Of a stretch of 64,000 bases of DNA, positions 47,154 through 58,915 are shown one piece after another. Both the position numbers and the translations under genes were made by a program. The DNA lies in assembly GCA_949358305.1 (NCBI GenBank), contig OX442320.1, positions 5,410,259 to 5,474,258 of the forward strand, in the 5' to 3' direction. Below the pieces are notes generated by a model, which ran no database searches, had not been told where the DNA came from, and worked only from the letters and a program-made list of their open reading frames with translations. Position 1 is the first letter of the stretch. Each line of letters starts with the position of its first letter. This stretch comes from Strigamia acuminata. Lineage: Eukaryota; Arthropoda; Chilopoda; Geophilomorpha; Linotaeniidae.

Positions 47154-50100
47154 CTATTCTCTGTCGTAGAACTTGAGTTTAAATGGTTTGTCCGGTGCAA
47201 AAATTATTCCCATGTTTTGTCCAACAGGCTCATTGTGGTATTCTAGTCTAAAATTCTGCAAAACCTAAAGAAATCAAAGAATAGTTCAATAAAAAACATC
47301 CATCTTGACGCGCACTTTTCTTTATCATAATAATAAAGTGATTTTAATTACATTAATGGCGCACTAAGCTACAAACAATAAATCAAAACTGTAGGACTTT
47401 CGATCGAACATTGATTGTACGTTGCTGCAAATCTACCCTCATTTCTTCTTAGCAGTTCTCAGGCCTGGACTGGGTACAAATTTAGTACCGGGATGGGCTG
47501 GGCCACAGGGACAGGCTACAGTAGGCTAGGGACGGGTCAACGGGCCAGTCTAGAACTGGCAGTTCTTTCGATTGTTCTTTTTTATTTGAATCTAATATAT
47601 TGCTAGACACGGCAGAATGAAAGCTCAAGCCAGAAGATGGCTGCCATTAATATCGTTAAAATCACTTTATGACTTCTAATCTATTCAATTTGGTTTTTGA
47701 TAAACGTACCTTTGAAGCTAATATTCTAATTTCTTGCTCCGCTACTCTGAATCCAATGCACATTCTTGACCCATATCCAAATGGTATGTGGGCAAAGTGA
47801 TTGGGCAAATTCTTTTGCCCAACTTCTGATCTTAACCAGCGCTCTGGTAAAAATTTATCCGGGTCATGAAAGTACTTCTCATTTTTACCAGTGGTGTGCA
47901 ACATCAATGTCAACTGGGTCTAAACAGATTAAATTGAAGTGTTAGAAAGACCACATACTAACAAATGGGTCACAAAGTGCAGGAAATAAAAAATGATCTG
48001 CCAATGTTGGTTCTGTATACCTTAGCAGGAATAAGGTAGCCGTTGAATTCCATATCTTCTTGAACTATTCTAGCAGTACCAATAGTTATTGGATGTAGTC
48101 TAAACACAACAGAAAATTATATCTCAGATTCAGATAGTTATTTGTAGGCTTCATACCTCATAGATTCCTTCATACATGCACCTAAGTACTCTAGTTTATC
48201 CAATTTGTCGCCCATAATCATGGCGTTTTTATCCGGAATAACTTTGCAAATTTCTTGATACAACTTCTCCTGTTTGTCTGGATTAAGTGATAATTCATAC
48301 AACAGAAAACTAGCAGTGACAGCAGTCTTAAAAGAAGGAGGAATGAAAAACCAAATTGAGTTAGTACTAGTAAAGTTATGCTTACAGTGTCTATACCGCC
48401 TAAGAAAGTATCCATTATAATACTAGTAATTTTTCTTGAATCCATATTGCTTTCCATAAGAATAGCGTTGAGAATATTATTGGTGTCGCTGGAGTCGTCT
48501 TTTAAATTCTTAATAGCAGTTTCCAAGTACTTTTCAATTACTCTGAAATTAAAGCGAATGTTTTCAACCTTCCTGCAACTAAACGTTAACGTTCGCACAT
48601 GTATGCGAGGTGTCTGAAACTTTGGAAACTGTCAGGAAACCATGTTAGAAACCCCAAATCATAGTTTTATCAAAATCCGAGTGACGACTTTTGAGATATG
48701 GTCTTTTGGACTTTAAAATTGGCTTAGCCCAAACACCGCAAGAGCTAGGTGTCTGAAAGCACGAGGTGCAAAAAGGTTACAAAGATGTGTATTGCAGTGC
48801 CGGATTACCAAATAGGCCGTGTGGGCACCAGCCTATTGGCACCATGCCTTTTAGGGGCCCCAGCACGATAATGGCCCAAAAATCAGATCAAGGAGAATTG
48901 TTCTGAGTACATCCAGTTGGAGTTTACAGGAGAAATGCTCCAACGTTATGCCATAGGAACTGCTGAGGATCATCATGATAATGTTGCCAGTGCCAATTGG
49001 TGTCAGTTGGCCACACGACGAGGAAACCCGACCAAAGTTGTGTTTGTGAGAAAGTGAAACCAAAACCGACCAGTGAAGAACTTCTTCCGAAGAACTTCTT
49101 CCGAAGAACTTCTTCCGAAGAACTTCTTCCGAAGAACTTCTTCCGAAGAACTTCTTCCGAAGAACTTCTTCCGAAGAACTTCTTCCGAAGAACTTCTTCC
49201 GAAGAACTTCTTCTGGACAAGTTTTAACTTACGTTTCAAAATAATCTTGTGCTTTGACTAAACTCCTGTAGCTGGGAGTAGATATTAGTCTCCAAAGTCC
49301 AACTGCCATCTCTAAATTATGCAATGCTTTGAATGAAGCAAGAACTGAATCTATCAGTTTTTGAGGTTCGCTGTCTTTTGTTAAACTATCGGCAAGGCAA
49401 CCTAATCGACAACTAAGAGTAACTACACCAATGGCTGAAAAGAATCATCAAATTATTAACAAGATACTCACAGAATAATTGCAAAAAAATGAATGCTTAC
49501 ATTCTAAACCCCATTTCATTATTTCATTTATGAAATTATCAACTTCCATGTTTGGTCTACGCTGACGTTTTAGCCTTTCCATAAAATCATTTGTGACCTA
49601 GTGTTAAATTTGAAGAAATGTAATTCAATTAATCTACTATAAAGCTGAGGGACTTAGATTTCAAGGATGATTATTGGCATAACTTCTTTTGTATTGCCAA
49701 AATCCTTCTCCAGCCAACTTTACCCTTGAAATTAAAGTAGCTTAGCTTTACAGTAGTAAAACTCCTTCTGGGTTATACTCTGCTCATTGGTTCAGCATAA
49801 GCTTGCACTGCATTAATTCTCAGCATGTGCTTCTGCACCTTTTTTCTTAAATCCTTCCAAACTTCACCTTGCCTAGAAACAAATTGAAAATTCACTACTC
49901 ACAAGGGGAGGGCACCAATAAGCTATCACAGATTGTTGTAATATTAAACAAGAAGGATTGTTATATCATGCTGAATGAGACCCTAAAATAATTTCATTCC
50001 ATAAACAGCCAACAATGCAAACAATGAGCTGAAAGTTGGCACTATTTTGTCTGTGTATACATCAAATCTGAGCAATCAGGCCTAGTGTATGAATACTGTA

Positions 50101-51826
50101 AACAACAGTTGCTAGGTAAAAAATAGTTCCAAGATCCAAGTTCAATTTTATCATTTGAGATTCAATGATGTCATTTCCTCTTTTGATATCACATGACATA
50201 TGACATCAGAACTTTGTTCAACAACATGACTGTCTTCATGAAGACAATAATAGTTTGTAGTGGTGGTCCAGTGGTTAAAGCAATGGACTAGGTATCTTTC
50301 CACACAGGTTCAAATCCTGTTGAGTGTGAAAATTTTTACATTTATTTTTGTTAAATTTTAGCAGTTATTTTAATGTTTGTAATTTTATATTTGTTTTCAG
50401 AAAATTTTAATTTGATTAATTTTAATTTTTTAACAAATATAAAATTACAAACATTAAAATAACTGCTAAAATTTAACAAAAAATGAATGTAAAAATTTTC
50501 ACACACAACAGGATTTGAACCTGTGTGGAAAGATAGCTAGTCCATTGCCTTAACCACTGGACCACCACTACAAACTATTATTGTCTTCATGAAGACAGTC
50601 ATGTTGTTGAACAAAGTTCTGATGTCATATGTCATGTGATATCAAAAGAGGAAATGACATCATTGAATCTCAAATGATAAAATTGAACTTGGATCTTGGA
50701 ACTATTTTTTACCTAGCAACTGTTGTTTACAGTATTCATACACTAGGCCTGATTGCTCAGATTTGATGTATACACAGACAAAATAGTGCCAACTTTCAGC
50801 TCATTGTTTGCATTGTTGGCTGTTTATGGAATGAAATTATTTTAGGGTCTCATTCAGCATGATATAACAATCCTTCTTGTTTAATATTACAACAATCTGT
50901 GATAGCTTATTGGTGCCCTCCCCTTGTCAGTTGACACATCATCAACAGAAGTATGAACACCACTGCAGTAATATCTCTTTCGCATAAAAAAGTTTGGGCT
51001 AGCCTGAAATTTAAATCTAGTTCTGGATGATTTAGCCTACAAAATGATTGGGCTAATGCGTTCACACCAAGAATACAAAATCCACATATTTAGGCTAACA
51101 TGCAGGCAGTAGACAATCAACGGACGATGCTGCACATAGAATTTTGGAAGTGACCATGGCAGCAATCTAGTTCTTTGGCAATTATCTAGTTCACATAAAT
51201 GGATAAGAATTATCTAGTTTAAAATTTTGGGCTAGATGCGTTCACACCAAGAACCAGAATCAGATTAAAACTTTGGGTTAGCCCGAACTTTCTGGCGCGA
51301 ACCGGGTGTAACAGTGTTTTTCATGCCTCTGTTGATCTCCATAATAAATATTTATTTTTACTCCAAAACTAATCCGACGTTTGAATATACTTCGGGTTTA
51401 CTCCTCCGATGCTTTTCTAAAGCCGCTAGTCCAAATCGTCTTGGTATTTTACCTTCTTTCGTAAACGCTTCGCGTATTAATTCAGGAGTGAATAAGAACA
51501 CTGCATTGAAGAGTGGCATTTGGAATTTCACCATGTCACCGTATTGCTTGTTAAGTATAGAATAAATGTTGATTTTAGTCGCATCATAGGACCCTTAAAA
51601 ATATTTAAGAAGTAAAAATTGAAATCTAATTTCTGTAGAATACAAACAAACCTATCCCAGGTAAAAAGTTCCACAGATTTCCTAATATTGGCATTGGTGT
51701 TGGCCCAGGTATGGAACTAAATGGCTTCAATGTTTTCTTTCCCACACCAGTTTGAGAAGCTAAATACCTAACAACTACTTCTAGTTTTGGATTCCTTTGC
51801 AGTTGCAGAGCTCTTGCAGTCAACAT
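47154..51826 (-). CDS. Mitochondrial-clan cytochrome P450, copy B
   Basis: Exons: 51826-51652, 51593-51362, 49872-49779, 49597-49501, 49434-49233, 48542-48386, 48326-48157, 48099-48021, 47919-47710 and 47264-47154. 508 aa, with the same exon lengths and phases as copy A. I-helix 'GGIDT' (copy A has AGVDT), 'KESMR', 'FLPERW', haem loop 'FGYGSRMCIG'. Most differences from A are conservative, and intron sequence is also alignable, so the duplication is recent. Intron 2 is enlarged by a 1-kb palindromic element. Intron 5 holds a 14-bp minisatellite. Apparently intact. Confidence 0.9.
47460..47558 (+). mobile_element. hAT-like MITE, family member 4, in the last intron of P450 B
   Basis: CAGGCCTGGACTGG start and CCAGTCTAGAACTG end. 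Perfect 8-bp duplication GCAGTTCT (47452-47459 and 47559-47566). It sits at the same intron position as the copy at 41962. Shortened inside. Confidence 0.85.
49073..49215. repeat. 14-bp minisatellite GAAGAACTTCTTCC in P450 B intron 5
   Basis: About ten perfect or near-perfect units. The core GAAGAACTTCTTC is self-complementary, so the array can form many small hairpins. Both strands stay open for about 60 codons, which is a repeat artefact. Confidence 0.9.
50262..50330 (+). ncRNA. tRNA-like Pol III promoter segment, left palindrome arm
   Basis: Box A TGGTCCAGTGG at 50265-50275 fits TRGYNNARNNG exactly. Box B GGTTCAAATCC at 50307-50317 fits GGTTCRANNCC exactly. The spacing of about 31 bp is tRNA-like. 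The acceptor stem is not well formed, so it is more like a tRNA-derived SINE head than a working tRNA gene. Confidence 0.55.
50508..50575 (-). ncRNA. tRNA-like Pol III promoter segment, right palindrome arm
   Basis: Mirror copy of the left-arm segment with intact boxes A and B on the minus strand. The two promoters converge on the central spacer. Confidence 0.55.
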
Positions 51827-51829
51827 TTT

Positions 51830-53100
51830 GGATTTACTATCAGAACCTTTAAAGACAAACTATATTATTTCATTGTGTTAAACAAATCCGCCTATAGACC
51901 CAGTGGTATAATCAATTTCAGGATATTCATCATTGATCAAATTGCACAATCATTATCTGCAGTTTTAGTAATAATGTTCCTGATAAACAACTGAAAACTT
52001 GTGTTGTTTACTACCATCAAATGTGGTCAATTTTAATTGTTTTGAATCTTTTTTGGCCTAATGACAGGACTGGTTCATTGAAAGGTGTGCAGATAAATCA
52101 AACATGGAACATTTTTTTTATTTCTACGTATCAAACATATGCTCTGAGTACATGCATTCCCACATTTAGTGTAATTGTGGTTAAGTACATCCTCCATTTT
52201 GTGATTTCCTTTTAATGAATAATAGGAAATACACAGAATTTTTCCCTCGTATGAATAAAAAAATTAATTCACATTTGTTTCCGATTAAATGAAGAATGTC
52301 AGTGCCAATATAGCACATCTGTCGCATGGTGACGCAGTTAAAACATACTAAATTAGGCATCCATAATGCATAAACTTTCCTGTCTGGTCATTGATCCTTT
52401 TCCTTATCTTCTGCTCCGTGTCGTTCAATATTTAGTTGAAGCACCGACAAAACAATAAGCTGGAGGAAACGGTGACGATGAAAAATTCCTAGATCTTCTC
52501 TTGATGTTGTCAAATGATGGTTCTTTGCACGTCAATCAACGTCACAAATATTTGTTTTTGTTATGTAAACACTGAATCAAGGTCAATGCGGATATTAAAT
52601 GAGAAAAATTTTAAAATGTTAAATGAAGTTTTAGCTGAGACAATAATTGGCAATTATTTGTTTAATTTGAGAAAATAAAACTATTTATAATTTATAACAA
52701 CATAAGTGTATTGTCCTGATTAATAACACACAAAATGGAATTAATAAAGGAGTAAAGAAATTATATTTGACAAAATGGAATTAATAAAGGAGTAAAGAAA
52801 TTATATTTGACATATTGCTATTAAAATGAGAAAGAGGAATAGTTTTAAATAATATTTTCACTTTTTGTGATACAGTATATTGATTACATTTTAATTATGG
52901 TACAGTAATTTAATTTTTTTATTACAACAGTAAACTTTAATGCAGAAGTGTGAAAGTTTGAGTTATAGTGATAGATATTTACATCGTTTACAACGTTTGC
53001 AAGTTTAGGGGATGCTTATATAGTTTATCAAATAGAAATTGTACAAGTAGGTTTAAATAGTGAAAAGCAAGGCTTTATTTTTCGAATTGTTGCACTCAGT
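51830..53100. other. 5' flank of P450 B
   Basis: Duplicate of 44940-46205. It includes a 45-bp tandem duplication (ATTAATAAAGGAGTAAAGAA, 52740-52810). No gene seen. It ends where the DEG/ENaC 3' UTR should begin. Confidence 0.5.
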
Positions 53101-53106
53101 TTGCAA

Positions 53107-56100
53107 TCAAATAAAATATTCGCCCAGTGCATACGTCGAGAGACCAGTCAAAATTCCAATAATTGATCCAAATTGACACAGCAATTTGACAATGGAAATT
53201 GTTTGCTCTTCTTTAATTATTTCTCGTATGTTCTTGAGAACAGCAAACCTAATTACGGGGGATTTTGAATCATGGTTTTCTTTATTTATTGAAGGTATGA
53301 ACATCGTTTCTTTACAGTGTGCTGCACAGGAACAGTCTTTCTGAGGATCTGTTTTCATTTGAGTCTCCAAATACATTTTGGCAGTTTTTCTAGCTGTTTC
53401 TCGAGTCTGGCAGAAAGGTAGTTTAATCTTTTCCATGAATGGCAATCTAATAGTAGGTCAAATTTTGAATTACTAGTACATTTTTTAGATCAAACTCTTG
53501 TTTGAAAAATCATGTTGCAGGAGTGCTTCCTGCATTAATTCGCTTGCCGTTTTTACACTACTTACACTTTAAAGACCCAGTTTTACATGTTTTTACTTGT
53601 TTTTACAGGATTTTGCTAGCTTCGCAAGATTTTGCTCGTTTTTACTCTTTTGCCTCTTTTTTTTTTACCTATTTCGATACGTTTTGCGTTTGTTCTAAGA
53701 TTATTTGAACTGAAGTGAAGCAACAGTGTCAAACTGCAATTGGAAATAACTTTGAGGAAGTCAATTATAAAAGTTGTAATCATCACTGTGGTGACCCAGA
53801 AGGCAGTCCATAGCCCTCGAAGACATTCCATGGATGACCATCCTATCCGATGTATTCCGAGGCCCATAAAAACCCTCTAGACCAACGTAGCCCAAGGATA
53901 TCAGTCTCGTTGAGCATTCCACTGTGTCCGACAAATGGACCCGAGAGACGACACAAAAAGAACCAGGACGACACCAAATAGGAGATGTAAATAATAGATC
54001 TTAAGATAACTTTGTATAATTCCAGACAGTTATCAACACTATCTGATTTGTAAATCTTTTCATAACTAAAGTTTGTTTGCAAATATTTCCCCAATGGAAA
54101 TTTCAGATTTAATAAATATTGGCCGACATCGTCCCCCCGACCCCACTGTATAAAAGGTGGAGTTTCCCGCCTAAAGTCAGAACTTACACAAACGACACCA
54201 AGAACACAGCAACTACCTCACCGTCAGGCCAACTTCAAATATAAGTTAGGATTGATAGAAGACCGCTAAACCAAGTGCAACTGTAAATCTCACGGATTTA
54301 CAAGAGAGTTGTTCCTACGAATAGCCCTTGTGAAATCACCTGAAATAATAACACCCAGTTATTATTTCTCCACCAACAAGTGTCCGAGCGCTTTGTACGG
54401 AGCCCCGTGTTCTGACTCAAAGCCTCTGTGACGCTAAAACATACCCCTAGACAACAGGCATGGATAGAAGACTCTTTGAGCATTGCACCCGTCCGTAACG
54501 ACGAATCCGTGACGAATTAACGACAACTCGAGACGCCACGCGGAACTGAGGATGCCATCTTGAAAAATCCTTTGTTTGACTCGGCCAAGTCAACTCTAGA
54601 GAATTAGCATTCATTGTATTTAAGGCCTAACAGCCCTTTGAATAAACTATTGTTCATTTTATACTTTGAGTGTTTATTTGGGTATTAATTTAACCGATCA
54701 CAGGTAAAGTAAAACACGTTAGCCGACTTAAGTAGTATTTAAACCTATACGAAGTAGGACGCGACAAATCTTAGAACTGATAAACCACGTAATAATATTA
54801 TCTTTAGTGCCCTGTTGTCTGGTGATTGTGTTCACATGTTATCACCAACCCAAATAAAAAAAAATTTTGGACAATTTATTTTACTCTCTGATGGCTCCCC
54901 CCCCCCTTAAATTTTTGCTAGATCTGCCCTTGCATGGTGTGACTGCGTCAGTTAGGACTTGGTTGTCCATTGTCTGATTTCTTGCATACTTCTCTGCTTC
55001 TATTGGTTGCAATAGGAATGCAGCTTTGACTAATGGTTTTAGGAGCTGCTGGAGGATCACTGGATAATGTTGCCAGTGTCAGTTGGTCACAAGTGGCCAT
55101 TTCTGGCATGAATGGAGTCATGAGTATTGAATACCTTACCAAGCTTTACTGTTTTTGCATGAAGCGGTGACTTTTTGATGGTGAATTAATGTTTTACTTA
55201 CTTGCATTCAAAGAGTTGTAGTTGTAGTTTAAATTCATAACAGTTTTGCTCACATTCTGAAACTTGATCACTTGCTGCACAAGGTGTTTTTGGAGTATTT
55301 ATTCTCACCAACTAAAGAATAAACGTGTTAATTATTGGTGGATTTTAAACTATAAACATTACCGTTTGACGAGAAATGTCAATTATAGTGTAACCAGACC
55401 TATGTTTATTAAAAATATATTTAACGTGAAAAGTTTGATTTTGGGACAGAATGAAGTTCTGGATCAAATGGAATAAAAGTAATTATTTGACTGGAAACAA
55501 AACATAAAAAGATTAGAATTCTAACTGTTTGATGTGCATTTAATTTGTATCCGGGGTTAAAATCATGATAAATAAGTAAAGCGTGGTTTTGTGGAACATA
55601 CGCTAAATCAACTGAAAATATTAAAAATTAAAATTTAAGATATTTGAGTTTTCTATTTGCCTCTACCTGTCTTAAATTCAGTGCAAATTCCAAATAATGT
55701 TGACTTAGCTGACGCGTTGAAGAATGATCCACGCCCAGCCTGTAAACAAAATAAAACGACATGGAAAGATATGGAAAAGAGGATGCAGAGGAAAAATGCC
55801 AAAAGAAGTGATAACATTTGGTAAACAACACAAAAAATTAATTGATAAAATGCATTTAAATTTAAAATTCAACTTGCTTACAGCAAATCCTGCACGATGG
55901 TTGTCGAGATTTGAAGAGTGCTGCCATAATTTGAGTGAATTGTTTGCAAATGGCGATGTTGGATCAAGTAAGTCAAACAGCTCATAATGATGATCATGAT
56001 CTCTCAGTTTTTCTGCCAACTTTTTTTTGGCCTTTGCTATTTGTATAGTATCTCCACAATGGACAACGAGTGGAAAATTGATAATTTTGTCTTTAACGAG

Positions 56101-58082
56101 AATAACGGTTTTAGTGAGTGGAAAATTAAAATAAGAATTTATCGAATTGTAAACTTGATAACCCGAGATGAAGATCAGAAATATTAACACGCAGTTTTTC
56201 AGTTTATTTTTTCCTGTTGCTTTTTGCTTTTGTTCTAGCATTGCGTGAATATTTTCTTTCAAACTGCACATGGCTTTTGTCATTTTTCTGCATTTTACAA
56301 AAGGCATTTTGCAGCAGTAAACAAATATTTCAATGAGTGTTAAACAAGACATTCCGAAATAAAGTCCGATGTTTCCCCCAATATCGCATAATAAAGAAAT
56401 TATGTCGTAAGAAAATTGTTCGACCAATGTTCGAACGTAATTATTCACGAGGAAAACGTCTACTGCAGTTTCAGAATTAGGAGTTTCGTCTAAGTTTACA
56501 TGGACTTGTGTCACGTCACATAAATCAAGACATCTGCACACTTTTGTTGGATCCTGTTCTGGCAAATTCCACCTTCTATATTGCGCTCTTAGCTTTCTAT
56601 CATTGCATTCTGTCAGGTTTCTTGCATCGTAAAATTGATATCTAAAGAATAAGTGAAGAGAGTGTAAAGAATGCGTTGACAATTGATGTAGTGAGCACAC
56701 AAAAAATATACCTGCAAGTAATTGATTTCATAAGACAAGGATACATACAGCCATGTAAGTTGTTGTCGCAAGCATTTCTCTTTGTCCTGATGAAATGATA
56801 CTGAAAGACAATATTTTATGTTTAAATCATACACATACACACTATTATTATTGTGTTCTATGGCACGTCGTAGAAAAATAAAGGTCAAGAATTGAAGTTG
56901 CCAAACTCAAGAGTTAAACACTTCAATTACTATATTCATATTCAATTTCAGAACAGCATGCGATTAAATTTGCCGAAACTCAATCTATTTCGTTGAAAAA
57001 ATTGGCTTACTACCGGTAAGAGGTACAGAAATCTTTTTCTAGTTTTATGTCTTAACAAATTAACAAAGTACATAAAAAAAGTTCTTGTTCTTACCTTTTG
57101 TACAATAGTTCTAAATGTACTTGTATATGCTGTTAATTTTATTCCATCGTTATTAGTCCCTTTAAAATGTCCTGTTTTTACTGGGCAGAAATGTAATTGA
57201 TCAAAATAAAGGATATGATATTTAATTGGTGAAAAATCTAATGATACCTGAAAATGTAAGGAACAAGTGTAAACAATCTCCATACTGCTATAATATTTAG
57301 AATTTCTACTACAGTAAAAACTTACATAAGCACTTATTGTGCATGTTGGTGGAAATTTTAGATTTATCACCATCTTGTTAAGAAAATTCCCATATGATGA
57401 CCACCATACTAAGCAAAATGAATTTGGAAACAGTAAATGTGCATGTAATTTTGCCGGTTACTGGAGAACTCACGACTTGAAACTTGAACCAGTGGTTGAA
57501 ATAATGCATCATAATTTTTTATTGTAAGATTAATCCGCTGTTTTCCCTGCAAAAAATGCTTAGTTATTGGCAAAAGGAAAGAAAGAGCTGGAGCCTTACC
57601 ATTGTAAAGTACGCATCTGTTATATAACTTGGGATATTCATATATTCTAAAACTGTATTTAGCTTATAAACATTGAATGCTCTGATGTGTTGTAAGCCAG
57701 AACACTGTTTGATGGACTTCTTTTTTTCTTTCATTTTTGCATTAAAGTCATCAAATTCTTGTGTTGTTGGTGGAGCAATGTATACGTTTGGAAAAGGTCC
57801 AGATGTTGTTTCAATTAAATATGCATCAACTGTTGTCGGCTCGTCCATGTAATGCAATACACGATCGACAGCTTGGTAAACACACACCGCCAAATTGACG
57901 AAGAGTAGTGTGAAAAATAGAATTGACATGCTTTTTCTCTTTTTTGAAATGTTTTTCAGCGATTTAATGAATGCTGGTATTGTCGATTGTTCTGCCATAA
58001 CAGTGACAACAAGGTGTTGAATTTTTCTTCTTCTGAATTGTTGAATTCGGCCAAGTGGTTGATGGGATTTGCCTCCATCCAT
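53107..58082 (-). CDS. Double DEG/ENaC (pickpocket-like) channel: two subunits fused in one reading frame
   Basis: Exons: 58082 (or ATG 57998)-57600, 57546-57474, 57408-57326, 57247-57095, 56800-56712, 56641-55882, 55739-55667, 55611-55526, 55458-55363, 55311-55202 and 53446-53107. All in phase; 753 aa from 57998. Unit 1: TM1 about 25-43 (ILFFTLLFVNLAVCVYQAV), Cys-rich ectodomain (CDNNLHGCMYPC, VCRCLDLC), TM2 about 347-375 with selectivity-type G-M-S. Without a stop or a usable splice site, exon 56641-55882 goes on through a short basic linker to a second N-terminus (ENIHAM) and TM about 415-433 (NCVLIFLIFISG). Unit 2 follows with its own ectodomain (CSCAAHC) and final TM with G-L-S, stopping right after TM (GEYFI). 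The topology is consistent: the linker is cytosolic. DEG/ENaCs are trimeric Na+ channels. The alternative is two genes with a shared exon and an internal start at MTKAM. Confidence 0.8.
53787..54766. mobile_element. LTR-like insertion in the last intron of the DEG/ENaC gene
   Basis: The sequence starts TGTGGTGACCCAGAAGG and ends near CGCGACA. It contains a TATA box (GTATAAAAGG, 54150) and AATAAA (54640) about 490 bp later, which together resemble an LTR U3-R-U5. There is no ORF and no clear target duplication, so the ends are uncertain. Orientation inferred from TATA and poly(A) is plus, opposite to the host gene. Confidence 0.45.
54780..55200. other. DEG/ENaC intron remainder
   Basis: No exon seen. 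55075-55110 shares GATAATGTTGCCAGTG and nearby words with 48975-49010 in P450 B intron 5, so a dispersed repeat fragment is present. Confidence 0.4.
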
Positions 58083-58089
58083 TGTATGA

Positions 58090-58915
58090 CGTGTACACAC
58101 ACTTGGGTGACGATTAAAGATGGGTCCTGTCTAATAAGGACACGGCGAGTGAGATAAATGGGTTTTTGGGATGGCATGCAAACCTTATTAATTAAAATGA
58201 AGGATAAAGTGTTGTGTTGTTGATTGGTTTTAACACAAATAATCAATACTTAACTCAGTTTTGTACTCCACTGCCAGGTCTGCTTGTTGTTCAAGTTGTT
58301 ACTTCTGAAAACGCAAACAAACTAATGGTAACGTGGCAGAAACTCATTGCTCATTGCAGGTCAAGGTTGGCAAAACTATCAACTCGTGACAAGCAAATAA
58401 ATTATTCATATTTTTGAAAAAGAACCATAATTATCTCGGTGGAATATCAACATTGATTTGTCTGTCAGAGTCAAAGTTGTCTTTACTGAGTATTCTTGAA
58501 AATAAACAGTAATTATCCGGAGGAATATTCTCATGTGGTTCAGGGGATAAATGAACACAAGCATATCAAGCATGGCACCTTTTATTTATTTTTACGGACG
58601 GTACCGAAATCAACTGCAAGTTAAACATGCATTTGTGAATGTGCCTATTGATTAATCATTTTTTTTTCAGTTAGAACAATAATTGGCTATTATTTGTATA
58701 CATGAAGAATATCAAAGTTTATTTATTTTCTATTACCCAAAAAAATTACAAATATTCTTAAACTAATAGAAATCATAAATTATTTCTAGTATAAGATAGT
58801 GTCAACTAAACTGATTATTTTTTTGCTGTGCAGCACACTATTTATTTTCTAAAATTGTCGAGGTTCATTCAATAAAAAGAATTATCGGATACTAATAACT
58901 CCATTGAATGGGTTA
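58090..58915. other. Spacer between the DEG/ENaC gene and P450 C
   Basis: Unique AT-rich sequence; from about 58670 it is homologous to the 3' flanks of P450 A and B. Minus-strand AATAAACTTT near 58720 is a possible poly(A) signal for P450 C. No gene seen. Confidence 0.4.

Larger units (their letters stand above)
49912..50926. mobile_element. Fold-back element: 1-kb near-perfect palindrome
   Basis: The left arm 49912-50395 and right arm 50432-50926 are nearly identical in inverse orientation, around a 36-bp spacer. The outer ends are CAAGGGGAGGGCACC. P450 copy A has an uninterrupted ACTATACTCAGTTGAC at the matching place (about 44270), so this is an insertion; TCA on both sides suggests a 3-bp duplication. 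There is no protein ORF. Each arm carries a tRNA-like segment. The few arm differences imply recent formation or gene conversion between arms. Confidence 0.8.

Noticed and set aside
49073-49215. GAAGAACTTCTTCC array as a cluster of heat-shock elements
   Set aside because: Heat-shock elements need nGAAn units with two bases between GAA and TTC. Here the spacing is one base in both directions.
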